Notes: a model not told the origin generated them from the sequence alone. Shown: positions 7,052 to 15,811, counted from the first letter of the stretch. The stretch is 42,677 nt of DNA from Cyanobium sp. NIES-981 (GCA_945877595.1 CAMDVN010000016.1:1-42677); one strand, 5' to 3'. Translations and numbers: made by a program.

Positions 7052-7276
7052 GTGGGGTCAACTCCTGTTCTCAAGCCATCGGAGGTGGCAGACATCCTCA
7101 GAAAGCTGGGTTTTGAAGTGGTTCGCCAGCGCGGCTCCCACCAGCAGTTCCGTGATGCCAAGGGCCGCTGCACGACGGTCCCCGCCCACAAAGGGCGCGA
7201 TATCGCACCGCCGCTCTTGCGCCAGATCGTCAAGGACATCGGCATGTCGGTGGAGGAGTTCCTCAGCTACCGCTGA
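7052..7276 (+). CDS. hicA: HicA-like mRNA interferase toxin
   Basis: The 74-residue product has the double-stranded RNA-binding-like HicA fold. Its key motif RQRGSHQQF places the catalytic His at residue 30, followed by the TTVPAHKGRDIAPPLLRQI segment typical of the family. HicA cleaves mRNA when not bound by HicB. The GTG at 7052 is the only start close to the HicB stop, and no independent promoter is visible. It is convergent with the TOTE gene across about 470 bp of apparently non-coding DNA. Confidence 0.87.
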   Translation: MGSTPVLKPSEVADILRKLGFEVVRQRGSHQQFRDAKGRCTTVPAHKGRDIAPPLLRQIVKDIGMSVEEFLSYR

Positions 7277-7749
7277 GTGCCTCTTCGGCATCAAGACCGG
7301 GGTCGCCGTCTGCCAGGAAGCTCTCCAGCGTTTATCAAGGGGCAAGGTCAGCAGGTCATTCACCACAAGCCTTGCCGGAAGGACCGGGGGCTGGGACCTT
7401 TCAACTGTAGCGGGGGCATTTGGGCGATTCGCCACCAGGCCAGCGCACACCCACCGCATCCCTCGGCCATTCCTCGCGCCGCGTCAAGGATCGGGCCATG
7501 CGCCCTCCGGTGGGGTGGGGTTCTCCGCTGTCCTCAAGTTGGCTTCCCGCGCTTCCCTATCACGCCGCCAGTAGCAGGTTTTGCTCAGCAGGCCCAAGCC
7601 CTCAGCCGTTCTGCATTCAAGGCCCGCGAGGCCCTGGTTCGCTCCGCTCCCTGCTGCCGAGAAGGCGAGCCTCCAATTCCCTATCTGCGGCGCTGCATCA
7701 CCGGCGCCCTGCAGCATCGCCTGCTTCAGGACCAGAAGCTCGACGCGGA
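7277..7749. other. Gene-free stretch between hicA and the TOTE gene
   Basis: About 470 bases hold no convincing gene on either strand. The open frames here show no recognisable motif and are Arg/Ser/Pro-rich, as expected from GC-rich shadows. A minus-strand frame running on past the TOTE stop might be degraded coding DNA. No transposase remnant, tRNA or strong hairpin was recognised. Confidence 0.5.
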
Positions 7750-10116
7750 TCACTGATCTGAAATCAGCGAATACCCCATCGCCCGATAGCCCCGCAGTCG
7801 CCGCTCCCACATGCGTTGCGGCATTGGGTGGCCGAGATCGAGCCAGTCGATGATCCGCACGCTGGTTTTCCCTGCTTGCTGCCGGTGCAGGCGGCCGGCG
7901 TATTGCTGCAGCGTGCCTTTCCACGACACGGGCAGCGCCAGCAACAGGGTGTCGAGGGGCGGATGGTCGAAGCCTTCACCCACCAAACGCCCCGTAGCCA
8001 CCACGATGCGGGGTGCATCGGGAGGCAACGCTTGCAGCGCGGCCAGGGTGGCGCTGCGCTGGCGTGCGCTTAGGCGGCCATGCAACAGAAACAGGTTCGG
8101 TACCTGATCAGCTAGAGCGTTGGCGATCGCCGTGATGTGACCGGTGCGCTCACTGAGCAGCAGCAGCTTGCGGCCCTCTTCCCAGCAGGCGAGGGCCTCG
8201 GCCACGATCCGGTCGGAGCGTGATTGATCCTCCACCAGCCGGCGCATCAGCTCCTGGATCGGCAGATCGGCGGGCAGCCCCTCGAGTTGATGGGTTCGGC
8301 TCACCAGTTCCAGGGTCTGGGGCGCTCCGGCTGGCCGCTGGGCGGTGTGGCGGATGGGTCCGCATTGCATGAACAGGATCGGCTGGAGACCATCGCGGCG
8401 CACCAGGGTGGCCGAAAGCCCCAGCACGTAGCGGGCCTTCAACTGCTTGAGGATTGCTTCAAAGGAGGCGGCGGCGATGTGGTGACACTCATCGACGATC
8501 ACCTGCCCGTAGTTCTGCACCACGGGGTTCACCTCCCCCTTCCGCACCAGCGACTGCATCACTGCGATGTCGAGCTGGCCGGTGGGCTTGGCCTTGCCGC
8601 CACCGATGCAACCGATCGCTTCGGGTGGGACGTCCAGGAAGGTCTTTAATCGCTCCTGCCATTGACGCAGCAGTTCTGCCCGGTGCACCAGCACAAGGGT
8701 GTTCACGCCTCGCTGAGCCAAGATCGCTGCCGCCACGACGGTTTTCCCGAAGGCCGTCGGTGCCTGCAGCACGCCGATGTCGTGGCGCAGCATCGCCTCC
8801 ACCGCGGTCTTCTGGTCAGCGCGCAGCTGGCCCGCGAAGTCCAGGTCCAGCGGTGAGCCCTTGTGGCGCTCATCCACCAGCTCCCAGCCGATTCCCTGCT
8901 CCTGCAGGAGGGTCTGCACCGGCTCCAGACAGCCGCGCGGCAGGGCGATGTGTTGCGGGAAGTTCTCAGCGCACCCGATCACCCGCGGCTTGTCCCACAC
9001 CGACTGGCGCATGGCTTGGGCTTTGAAGAAGGCGGGATTGGCAAAAGCGGCGAGACGGATCAGGCGATTGAGCAGTGACTGCGGCAGGTCCGAGCGCTCC
9101 ACATAGAGGCGATCAGCCAGGGTGAGGGTGAGCGCCGCCGGCAGCGGCCCGCTGATCTTTGGCACCGGGGGAGGTGTCAGCCATGGGGTCGCCAGGTCCT
9201 CCGCGTCGATGAAGGCGAGATCGAGGGGATGGCCACCGCCGGTGGCGCCCTGGATCACGCTCTTCAGCCCCGCTAGAGACAAGCGCTGCAGAGTCGCCAG
9301 ATAGGCCCACTGATCGGGATAGGGCTGCAGGTCGTCATCCACGAACACGCTGCAGCCCCGCTGCCGGGCCTCCTTCTGCAGCGGCAGGGCGATCAGATTG
9401 CCGAAACCGCCCTTCGGCAGGGTGTCTTGGTTGGGGAACAGCCGGTCATAGGAGCTCAGCTCCAGCTGGCGTGTCGAGGAGCAGGTATGGCTGATCAAGG
9501 CGGCCCCCAGCTGGCGAGCCTCCCGCGCCGATACGGCCTCCTCGAAGAACACCCACACGTGGGCGCCCTCGCCGGAGCGGGAGATTTCCAGCGCTGCGGG
9601 CACCGCCATCTCCTGACAAGAGAGCAGAAAGGCCCGGGCGTCATCACGCCAGTCCTGCTTGTCGAAGTCGACAGCCAGCACGTGGCAATGGTCGTTTTCC
9701 AGCAGGGGGTAGAGGCCGAGGGTGTGGTCTCCGGCCAGATGGCCATAGATCGCTTTATCGCTTAGAGGCAGCAGCTCCCGGTGCTGGCAATCGCGGCAGG
9801 CCACCCGCGGCTTTTCGCAGATCCCTGGCCGCCACTCATTGGCGCAGGCCGGGGCATAGCCCGAGCGCCCGCTGCTGGTGCTCTGCCAGCGCAGGGCATA
9901 GACGTCCCCGCGGCCGCGGAAGAGACGCCGGAACAGCGCCACCTTCTCCTGAGGCGAAAGAGGACCATTGGCGGAGGGGCGAACCGAAATGGGCGAGGGT
10001 TCTGCTCGGGCAGGTCCGCCGGAACTCCAGGCGATGCCGTGGGCCTCCAGCAGCTCAATCAAGCGAGCGTTCTCCTGGCGTAGTTGATCCAGCTCAGAGC
10101 GCTTGGAGTCGGCCAT
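7750..10116 (-). CDS. TOTE-type primase-helicase
   Basis: The 788-residue product joins an archaeo-eukaryotic primase (AEP) domain to a superfamily 2 helicase, the architecture named TOTE conflict system. A coiled coil (residues 5-28) is followed by the AEP domain, with four cysteines (91, 100, 107, 110) likely binding zinc, catalytic DFD at 150-152 and SGEGAHVW at 181-188. The helicase has Walker A APTAFGKT (452-459), DECHH (542-546), LSAT (567-570), GEGFD (713-717) and QYAGRLHR (738-745). No nuclease domain is seen. Such proteins are thought to act in conflict with phages or mobile DNA. The ATG lies 23 bp inside the RelE-like gene upstream, so the three genes form one overlapping operon. 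Confidence 0.87.
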   Translation of the reverse strand: MADSKRSELDQLRQENARLIELLEAHGIAWSSGGPARAEPSPISVRPSANGPLSPQEKVALFRRLFRGRGDVYALRWQSTSSGRSGYAPACANEWRPGICEKPRVACRDCQHRELLPLSDKAIYGHLAGDHTLGLYPLLENDHCHVLAVDFDKQDWRDDARAFLLSCQEMAVPAALEISRSGEGAHVWVFFEEAVSAREARQLGAALISHTCSSTRQLELSSYDRLFPNQDTLPKGGFGNLIALPLQKEARQRGCSVFVDDDLQPYPDQWAYLATLQRLSLAGLKSVIQGATGGGHPLDLAFIDAEDLATPWLTPPPVPKISGPLPAALTLTLADRLYVERSDLPQSLLNRLIRLAAFANPAFFKAQAMRQSVWDKPRVIGCAENFPQHIALPRGCLEPVQTLLQEQGIGWELVDERHKGSPLDLDFAGQLRADQKTAVEAMLRHDIGVLQAPTAFGKTVVAAAILAQRGVNTLVLVHRAELLRQWQERLKTFLDVPPEAIGCIGGGKAKPTGQLDIAVMQSLVRKGEVNPVVQNYGQVIVDECHHIAAASFEAILKQLKARYVLGLSATLVRRDGLQPILFMQCGPIRHTAQRPAGAPQTLELVSRTHQLEGLPADLPIQELMRRLVEDQSRSDRIVAEALACWEEGRKLLLLSERTGHITAIANALADQVPNLFLLHGRLSARQRSATLAALQALPPDAPRIVVATGRLVGEGFDHPPLDTLLLALPVSWKGTLQQYAGRLHRQQAGKTSVRIIDWLDLGHPMPQRMWERRLRGYRAMGYSLISDQ

Positions 10117-10372
10117 GGGTCATGCGCTCCCGCTTGCCTACTGCCACAACAAGCACCAGCACCTCGCAATCCCGCACTTCGTAGACCAAGCGGAAACCAG
10201 CGGCGCGGAGCTTGATCTTGAAGCGATGACTGGAGCCCCGCAGCTTGCTGGCGGGAATCCGCGGTTCGATCAGCCGTTCGGCCAACTTCTTCTTGAACTG
10301 CTCCCGGATCCCTGCGCTCAGGGTCCGCCATTCCCGCAGGGCCTCCGGATGAAAGGCCAGCTCATAGCTCAT
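10094..10372 (-). CDS. RelE/ParE-family toxin
   Basis: This 92-residue protein has the RelE fold signature: SYELAFHPEALREW, an amphipathic helix (REQFKKKLAERL), the basic strand SSHRFKIKLRAAGFRLVYEV and the LVVAVGKRER end with K80, R81 and R83. RelE toxins cleave mRNA on the ribosome; ParE relatives hit gyrase. The closeness of R61 and the KRER tail to RelE favours the former. I chose the ATG at 10372, which overlaps the antitoxin stop by 11 bp. Its last 23 bp overlap the TOTE start. The MTHGRLQAL end follows the usual stop area and may have arisen by this fusion of coding regions. Confidence 0.87.
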   Translation of the reverse strand: MSYELAFHPEALREWRTLSAGIREQFKKKLAERLIEPRIPASKLRGSSHRFKIKLRAAGFRLVYEVRDCEVLVLVVAVGKRERMTHGRLQAL

Positions 10373-10616
10373 CGAGGCTGACCCGCAGCGGCTCCTGCCC
10401 ATCCGCCAGCCGGGCATCGGCAATGCGGCCCAGCTCCAGGTCTTCCACGAGATCTATGAGCTCCTCGTAGGCCTTGGCCGGAACGCAGTAGAAGGCCGGC
10501 TCATTGCGGTTGAGCACCGCGACCGCCATCCCTTCACCGGCCGCCACGGTGGCCATCGGGTTCTTTTTGTGTTCCGAGATGCTTACGGCGGTCTCGGTCA
10601 GGACGCGATGTGCCAT
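10362..10616 (-). CDS. Phd/YefM (RelB-like) antitoxin
   Basis: The 84-residue product matches the Phd/YefM-StbD antitoxin family. The N-terminal DNA-binding half reads LTETAVSISEHKKNP, followed by VAAGEGMAVAVLNRNEPAFYCVP, and the C-terminal half is the toxin-wrapping acidic helix (YEELIDLVEDLELGRIADAR). It would neutralise the RelE-like protein and repress the operon. The ATG at 10616 gives the family-typical N-terminus; a longer frame to 10706 is probably leader. A TATGAT -10 hexamer lies 27 bp upstream. It is first in the antitoxin-toxin-TOTE operon. Confidence 0.88.
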   Translation of the reverse strand: MAHRVLTETAVSISEHKKNPMATVAAGEGMAVAVLNRNEPAFYCVPAKAYEELIDLVEDLELGRIADARLADGQEPLRVSLDEL

Positions 10617-10643
10617 CAGGGTGTCAGGCCAGCTCAGGACCGC

Positions 10644-10649
10644 ATCATA
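10644..10649 (-). promoter_or_regulatory. Possible -10 element of the antitoxin-toxin-TOTE operon
   Basis: TATGAT on the minus strand differs from TATAAT at one base and lies 27 bp before the antitoxin ATG, predicting a leader of about 20 nt. No good -35 hexamer is present at the right distance, so an activator or extended element would be needed. Confidence 0.3.
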
Positions 10650-10876
10650 GGTCGCGCTTCGGGTCTCGTATTCGATCGATCCACGGCGGCAACCCGGGCC
10701 GATCATGGACGGTCAAATCAGGCCATGAAACGACCTGGAGGTGAGAAGCCCTGTGAGAAGGTTGAACCAATCGCGGGTATTTGCTGTCATTCACAGTCAA
10801 CTTCTGGCGTGCTGCCAGCGAGTGCCAAGCGAGATGATCGCTTGAGAAACAACAAATTTTCAGGCCTGAACTGGTA

Positions 10877-10948
10877 AGCGGGTGACCGGATTCGAACCGG
10901 CGACGTTTAGCTTGGGAAGCTAACATTCTACCACTGAATTACACCCGC
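10877..10948 (-). tRNA. tRNA-Gly(CCC)
   Basis: The 72-nt gene folds into a cloverleaf: acceptor stem GCGGGTG/CACCCGC, D-stem ATTC/GAAT with loop AGTGGTA, anticodon stem TTAGC/GCTAA around TTCCCAA, T-arm GCCGG TTCGAAT CCGGT with one G-U pair, and discriminator U, as usual for bacterial glycine tRNAs. The anticodon is CCC, reading GGG. CCA is not encoded. It is the apparent target of the island at 6569-10921. Confidence 0.93.
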
Positions 10949-10992
10949 ATAATGCAAGGAACTGCATGCAGCAGTTCCTTGCTGTTGGCAAT

Positions 10993-12144
10993 TTAGCCTG
11001 CCAGGGCGGCTGCGGCTGCGGCCACACCGGCACCGACCGTGCCTTTGTGGAGGCCAAGGCCCTGCAGCGTGGCTTCGATCGCCGCCACAGCGGTGAGCAC
11101 GTCGCGGTCGCAGACAAAGCCAAGGTGTCCAATGCGGAACACGTGGCCCTTGAGGTGGTCTTGGCCTCCTGCCAGCAAGATGTCAAAGCGCTGTTTTACG
11201 GCCTTGCGCAGCACCTCAGCGTCGACCCCCTCGGGGGCGACGGCGGTGATCGCCGGGCTGCCATGCCCTGCGGCGGCATAGAGGGGCAGGCCCATCGCCT
11301 CCATGCCGGCTTGGGTGGCAGCGCGATGGCGGGCATGGCGGGCAAAGATCGCCTCCAGACCCTCGGCCTGCATCATCTCCAGGGCGGCCTCAAGGGCGAA
11401 GTAGAGGTTGATCGCCGGGGTGAAGGGGTTGCTGTCGGCCTGGGCTGATTTGCGGTATTTGCCCAGATCCAGATAGAACTTCGGCAGGTTGGAGTGGCCG
11501 TAGGCCTGCCAAGCCCGATCGCTCATCGCCACAAAGGCCAGGCCTGGCGGCATCATGTAGCCCTTTTGGGAGCCTGAGCCGATCACATCGAGTCCCCAGG
11601 CATCCATCGGCACCGAGCAGGCCCCGAGGCTGGTCACACAGTCGGCGATGCTCAGCGCGGTGCCGTGGGCCCGCACGTGGCTGGCAATCGTCTCCAGGTC
11701 GTTGATGACGCCGGTGGAGGTTTCGGAATGGGTGAGGATCACCGCCTTGATGGCCTTGGCTGTGTCGGCGGCCAGGGCGGCGCGGAAGTCCTCTGGATCG
11801 AGGGGTTGACCCCACTCCGCCTTGATGACCTGCACATCGAGCCCGTAGGCCTGGGCCACCTTGACCCAGCGCTCCCCAAATTTGCCGTTGTCGCCGCAGA
11901 GCACGCGATCGCCCTTGCTCAGCACGTTGATGATGCCCGCCTCCATCGCCGCGGTGCCGCTGCCGGTGATCACCAGCACGTCGTTGCTGGTCTGATGCAA
12001 CCACTGGAGCTGCGCAGTGGTCCGTTTGACGATGGCTTGGAAATCGGGGCTGCGGTGGCCGATCGGGTGGCGGCTCATGGCCAGCAGAACGCTCTCTGGC
12101 ACCGGAGTGGGGCCAGGAATCATCAGGGTGAGTTTGTCCTGCAT
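10993..12144 (-). CDS. PLP aminotransferase (serine/alanine-glyoxylate type)
   Basis: This is a 383-residue class V aminotransferase. It begins with the family signature LMIPGPTPVPESVL and SRHPIGHRS, and has GSGTAAMEA for phosphate binding, SIADCVTSLGA and the PLP lysine K194 in GSGSQKGYMMPPG. Such enzymes transfer amino groups between serine, alanine or aspartate and glyoxylate or pyruvate, and in cyanobacteria probably serve the photorespiratory glycolate route. The ATG at 12144 gives the canonical start; an in-frame ATG at 12192 would add 16 residues and leave only 8 bp to divergent cbiD. The exact donor is not determined by sequence. Confidence 0.88.
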   Translation of the reverse strand: MQDKLTLMIPGPTPVPESVLLAMSRHPIGHRSPDFQAIVKRTTAQLQWLHQTSNDVLVITGSGTAAMEAGIINVLSKGDRVLCGDNGKFGERWVKVAQAYGLDVQVIKAEWGQPLDPEDFRAALAADTAKAIKAVILTHSETSTGVINDLETIASHVRAHGTALSIADCVTSLGACSVPMDAWGLDVIGSGSQKGYMMPPGLAFVAMSDRAWQAYGHSNLPKFYLDLGKYRKSAQADSNPFTPAINLYFALEAALEMMQAEGLEAIFARHARHRAATQAGMEAMGLPLYAAAGHGSPAITAVAPEGVDAEVLRKAVKQRFDILLAGGQDHLKGHVFRIGHLGFVCDRDVLTAVAAIEATLQGLGLHKGTVGAGVAAAAAALAG

Positions 12145-12200
12145 GGCTGCGGCGGCAAAGGGCGGCGCCAGTGCGGCGCAATCGACCACCATAAAAAACA

Positions 12201-13406
12201 GTGCCCCCCCTGCTCGGTGCCGTGACCTCTGAACCTCTGGGTTTGACCTTGCCGGTGTGGGTTACGGCGGCCGCCAGGGCTGCGCTGCAGGTGCTGCGGG
12301 GTGACGCGTTCACGGCCAACCAGCCCCTGCAGCTCCAGCGGCCGCCTGAGGTGGAGTTGGCGCCGCCCGCACTGACGCTGGTGCCGGTGCAGGCCGCGGC
12401 ATGCCTGGCCGATGGCTGGGTGCTGGCAACAGCCCAATGTGACCCGGGCCCAGGGGTGCTGGATCTCACCCGGGGCCTGGCGGTGTGGGTCCAGGCCCGT
12501 TGGTTTGAGGCCGGTCCGGCTGGGGCTCCTGAACCCGTCGAGCACGCCGAATCAGACCAGGGCTGGCTGGTGCTTGAGGCCGGAGAGGGGGTTGGGGTGC
12601 TGGCTGCCAGCGGCGAGCCCTGCCTGTCGGGCTATGCCCGCCAACTCCTCGAGGCCAACCTGCGTCCCCTGGTGCCCGAGGGCCGCCGTCTGGTGTTGCG
12701 GATCGTGATTCCGGCTGGCCGGCGCTTGGCCGAACGCACCAGCAATGCGGCCTTTGGTGTGGTGGAGGGTCTGGCTTTGATCGGCACCCAGGCCGAGGTG
12801 CAGCGCAGTGCGGCTCCTGAGCAGCTCGATGCTGCCCTGGCTCAGCTGCGGGCTAGGGCGGCCGCCCCAGGCTTTGCCGGCGACCTGGTTGTGGTGATCG
12901 GCGAAAACGGCCTCGATCTGGCGCCGCGGCTGGGTTTGCCCGTTGGCCTACTGCTCAAGGCGGGAAACTGGCTCGGCCCCCTGCTGGTGGCCGCGGCCGA
13001 GGCGGGCGTGCAGCGGCTGCTGTTGTTTGGGTACCAGGGCAAGTTGATCAAGTTGGCGGGGGGCATCTTTCACACCCACCACCATCTGGCCGATGGTCGA
13101 GCCGAGGTGCTCACTGCCCTGGCCGCCCTTGAGGGACTGGCCGGCCCGGCCTTGGCCGCCCTGTACGGCGCCCCCACGGTGGAGCAGGCCCTCGCCGAGC
13201 TGGCGTCGGGTCATGCCCCCTTGGCGGAGCGTCTGCGGGCGCGCATCGCCGCCGCCATTGAGCAGCGCAGCGCCGATTACCTGGCGCGTTATGGCCAGAC
13301 CAGCACCACGGTGGGGGCTGTGTTGTTTGATCGCAGCCGCAGGGTGTGTGCCCGGGGCCCGCTGGGGGTCGGTTTGCTCGCTGCCTTCGCTAGCGATGCC
13401 ACATAG
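12201..13406 (+). CDS. cbiD: Cobalt-precorrin-5B C1-methyltransferase CbiD
   Basis: The 401-residue product methylates C1 of cobalt-precorrin-5B with S-adenosylmethionine in the oxygen-independent route to the corrin ring. Seen motifs include LPVWVTAAARAAL near the start, a central VLRIVIPAGRRLAERTSN segment, and the family hallmark GKLIKLAGGIFHTHHHLADG in the C-terminal half. The usual family length is 350-400, so the protein is complete. The GTG at 12201 is used; a GTG at 12222 is equally plausible. It is followed 33 bp later by guaA on the same strand. Picocyanobacteria make pseudocobalamin, so a biosynthetic gene here fits. Confidence 0.9.
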   Translation: MPPLLGAVTSEPLGLTLPVWVTAAARAALQVLRGDAFTANQPLQLQRPPEVELAPPALTLVPVQAAACLADGWVLATAQCDPGPGVLDLTRGLAVWVQARWFEAGPAGAPEPVEHAESDQGWLVLEAGEGVGVLAASGEPCLSGYARQLLEANLRPLVPEGRRLVLRIVIPAGRRLAERTSNAAFGVVEGLALIGTQAEVQRSAAPEQLDAALAQLRARAAAPGFAGDLVVVIGENGLDLAPRLGLPVGLLLKAGNWLGPLLVAAAEAGVQRLLLFGYQGKLIKLAGGIFHTHHHLADGRAEVLTALAALEGLAGPALAALYGAPTVEQALAELASGHAPLAERLRARIAAAIEQRSADYLARYGQTSTTVGAVLFDRSRRVCARGPLGVGLLAAFASDAT

Positions 13407-13439
13407 GCTGGTCTGAATGACCTGGTCGAAGCGCCGCTG

Positions 13440-15059
13440 ATGTCCGTTGCCACCTCCGCGCCGGCGGGCGCCAATTCGATTGATGCCGCCTCTGGGTCGT
13501 CGCGGCACCCGGCGATCGTGATTCTCGATTTCGGTTCTCAGTATTCGGAGCTGATCGCCCGGCGCGTGCGCGAAACCGAGGTGTTTTCCCTGGTGATGGC
13601 CTACACCACCACCGCCGAGGAACTTCGGGCGATCGCCCCGAAGGGAATCATCCTCAGTGGCGGCCCCAATTCGGTCTACGAAGCGGATGCACCCCGCTGT
13701 GATCCCGCCATCTGGGAGTTGGGGATTCCGTTGCTGGGGGTCTGTTACGGCATGCAGCTGATGGTGCAGCAGCTGGGCGGTTCGGTGGTGGCGGCTGGCC
13801 GCGCTGAATACGGCAAGGCGCCGCTGCATGTCGACGACCCGGTCGATCTGCTCACCAATGTCGACGACGGTTCGACGATGTGGATGAGCCACGGCGATTC
13901 GGTGGAGCGGTTGCCCGAGGGCTTTGTGCGACTGGCCCACACTGACAACACCCCTGAAGCTGCTGTGGCCCACCACCAGCGTCGTCTCTACGGGGTGCAG
14001 TTCCATCCCGAGGTGGTGCACTCGACGGGTGGCATGGCGATGCTTCGCAATTTTGTGTACCACATCTGTGGTTGCGAAGCGGATTGGACCACGGCGGCTT
14101 TCATCGATGAAGCCATCAGCGACGTGCGCGCCCAGGTGGGTGACAAGCGCGTGTTGCTGGCCCTTTCGGGCGGGGTTGATTCATCCACCCTCGCCTTTCT
14201 GTTGCATCAGGCCATTGGTGACCAGCTCACTTGCATGTTCATCGATCAGGGCTTCATGCGCAAAGGTGAGCCGGAGTTCTTGGTCGAGTTTTTCGATCAA
14301 CGTTTTCACATCAATGTCGAATACATCAATGCCCGAGAGCGTTTCATTGGCAAGCTTGCCGGGATTGCCGATCCCGAGGAAAAACGCAAGATCATCGGCA
14401 CTGAATTCATTCGAGTGTTCGAAGAGGAAAGCAGGCGGCTCGGGCCCTTTGACTATCTCGCCCAAGGCACGCTTTACCCCGATGTGATCGAGAGTGCTGG
14501 CACCAATCTCGATCCCAAAACCGGCGAACGGGTGGCGGTGAAAATCAAGAGCCACCACAACGTGGGAGGCCTCCCCAAAGACCTGCAGTTCAAGCTGGTC
14601 GAGCCACTGCGCAAACTGTTCAAAGACGAGGTGCGCAAGGTCGGCCGAGCGCTGGGCTTGCCTGAAGAAATTGTGGGCCGGCACCCCTTCCCCGGGCCGG
14701 GCCTGGCGATTCGTATTTTGGGCGAGGTCAGTGCTGACAAGCTCAACATCCTGCGGGATGCGGATCTCGTCGTTCGTGAAGAGATTCACAAGGCCGGCTT
14801 GTACCACGAGATTTGGCAGGCCTTTGCGGTACTGCTGCCCGTGCGCAGTGTGGGGGTGATGGGAGACAAGCGCACCTATGCCTTCCCGGTCGTGATTCGT
14901 TGTGTGTCCTCTGAAGACGGCATGACCGCCGACTGGTCGCGCTTGCCCTACGAGCTGCTGGAGACCATGTCCAACCGCATCGTCAACGAGGTCAAGGGCG
15001 TCAACCGCGTCGTGCTCGACATCACCAGCAAGCCCCCCGGCACCATCGAGTGGGAATAG
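13440..15059 (+). CDS. guaA: GMP synthase (glutamine-hydrolysing)
   Basis: The 539-residue enzyme converts XMP to GMP using glutamine and ATP, the last step of guanine nucleotide synthesis. The N-terminal class I amidotransferase domain has nucleophile C102 (GVCYGMQL) and partners H189 and E191 (QFHPEV). The ATP-pyrophosphatase domain has its P-loop SGGVDS at 243-248. The C-terminal dimerisation domain ends [10 protein letters not shown], as in all GuaA. A 20-residue N-terminal extension before [13 protein letters not shown] is low complexity. The ATG at 13440 overlaps an upstream TGA in another frame. Confidence 0.97.
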   Translation: MSVATSAPAGANSIDAASGSSRHPAIVILDFGSQYSELIARRVRETEVFSLVMAYTTTAEELRAIAPKGIILSGGPNSVYEADAPRCDPAIWELGIPLLGVCYGMQLMVQQLGGSVVAAGRAEYGKAPLHVDDPVDLLTNVDDGSTMWMSHGDSVERLPEGFVRLAHTDNTPEAAVAHHQRRLYGVQFHPEVVHSTGGMAMLRNFVYHICGCEADWTTAAFIDEAISDVRAQVGDKRVLLALSGGVDSSTLAFLLHQAIGDQLTCMFIDQGFMRKGEPEFLVEFFDQRFHINVEYINARERFIGKLAGIADPEEKRKIIGTEFIRVFEEESRRLGPFDYLAQGTLYPDVIESAGTNLDPKTGERVAVKIKSHHNVGGLPKDLQFKLVEPLRKLFKDEVRKVGRALGLPEEIVGRHPFPGPGLAIRILGEVSADKLNILRDADLVVREEIHKAGLYHEIWQAFAVLLPVRSVGVMGDKRTYAFPVVIRCVSSEDGMTADWSRLPYELLETMSNRIVNEVKGVNRVVLDITSKPPGTIEWE

Positions 15060-15123
15060 GGGTCGGCGTTCCGCTGGCCCCCCCTGGCGGGCACCGGTAC
15101 CATCGGCTCCCAGCCCAGCCCTT

Positions 15124-15765
15124 GTGACCGCCGCCCCCTCTGCGACGTCTTCTGAGCAGGACCTCCAGCTGCAGCGCCGTCTCCAGGACGACAGCATTCA
15201 GCTGGCGGGGAAGACGATCTATCTCAACCCTTTCCTCTATTGGCGTCGTTTTGATGCCAACACCGACCGTTGGCTGCGCGAACCCGGCCAGCTGGATGAG
15301 GAGCAGATCAGCGCCAACCGTCGCCGCTTTTATCCCGAGCTGGCCTGGGACCTCATCGACGATGAGGAACGGGCCATCAAGGATGGCGCCGTTGAGATGT
15401 TTCTCAAGAGCCTGGAGCTGATCAGCACCTTCAACCCCGAGCTCACGGCGGGTCACCTGTTGGAGGTGGAACGCAAGATGGCGGTCACCAAGAAACGGGC
15501 TTTTGAACGCTGGGTCGCACGGTCCCTGAAGCGGCGTGAACAGGCTGAAGCCAAGGCGCGCCGGCGCTTTGACCGGGAACGAACCCTGCGTTCCTGGCTC
15601 GAATGGGGGGCGTTGGATGTGACCCGCCAGGCCCTGGTGCCCGCGGCGGCCGCCCTGGTCTTGGCCGTTGGGGCCGGCTGGTGGTGGGGCAGCCAGCAGA
15701 ACTGCCGGGCCGTGATTGTGAATCCCGGTGTGAGCCCAGGGTTGACGGCTACGCCCCGCCCCTGA
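15124..15765 (+). CDS. Conserved cyanobacterial tail-anchored protein
   Basis: The product has 213 residues from a GTG start. The N-terminal 90 residues carry a conserved-looking core (GKTIYLNPFLYWRRFD, ANRRRFYPELAWDLIDDEER). A charged helix rich in Arg, Lys and Glu (KRREQAEAKARRRFDRERTL) follows, then one membrane segment (LVPAAAALVLAVGAGWWWG) and a short tail. It is probably anchored with the N-terminal part in the cytoplasm. No known domain is recognised. It is in a plus-strand run with guaA, the next small gene and mrdA. Confidence 0.7.
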   Translation: MTAAPSATSSEQDLQLQRRLQDDSIQLAGKTIYLNPFLYWRRFDANTDRWLREPGQLDEEQISANRRRFYPELAWDLIDDEERAIKDGAVEMFLKSLELISTFNPELTAGHLLEVERKMAVTKKRAFERWVARSLKRREQAEAKARRRFDRERTLRSWLEWGALDVTRQALVPAAAALVLAVGAGWWWGSQQNCRAVIVNPGVSPGLTATPRP

Positions 15766-15811
15766 TCCCACGACCAGGCGGCAGACTGAACTCCTCCCCG
15801 GGTCTACACCC

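Larger units (their letters stand above)
6569..10921. mobile_element. Putative decayed tRNA-Gly genomic island
   Basis: The interval is bounded by a 29/30 direct repeat of tRNA-Gly sequence. It contains only accessory genes: a HicB/HicA pair, a Phd/RelB-RelE-type pair and a TOTE-type primase-helicase. The distal repeat lies on the 3' side of the intact tRNA, as expected for integration into a tRNA gene. No integrase or transposase is visible, so the element would have to be a deletion remnant or moved in trans. The cellular genes resume immediately beyond the tRNA with an aminotransferase. Confidence 0.55.

Noticed and set aside
7484-7924. Minus-strand frame past the TOTE stop as a separate gene
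   Set aside because: Half of it overlaps the TOTE coding region in another frame, and the rest shows no recognisable domain.
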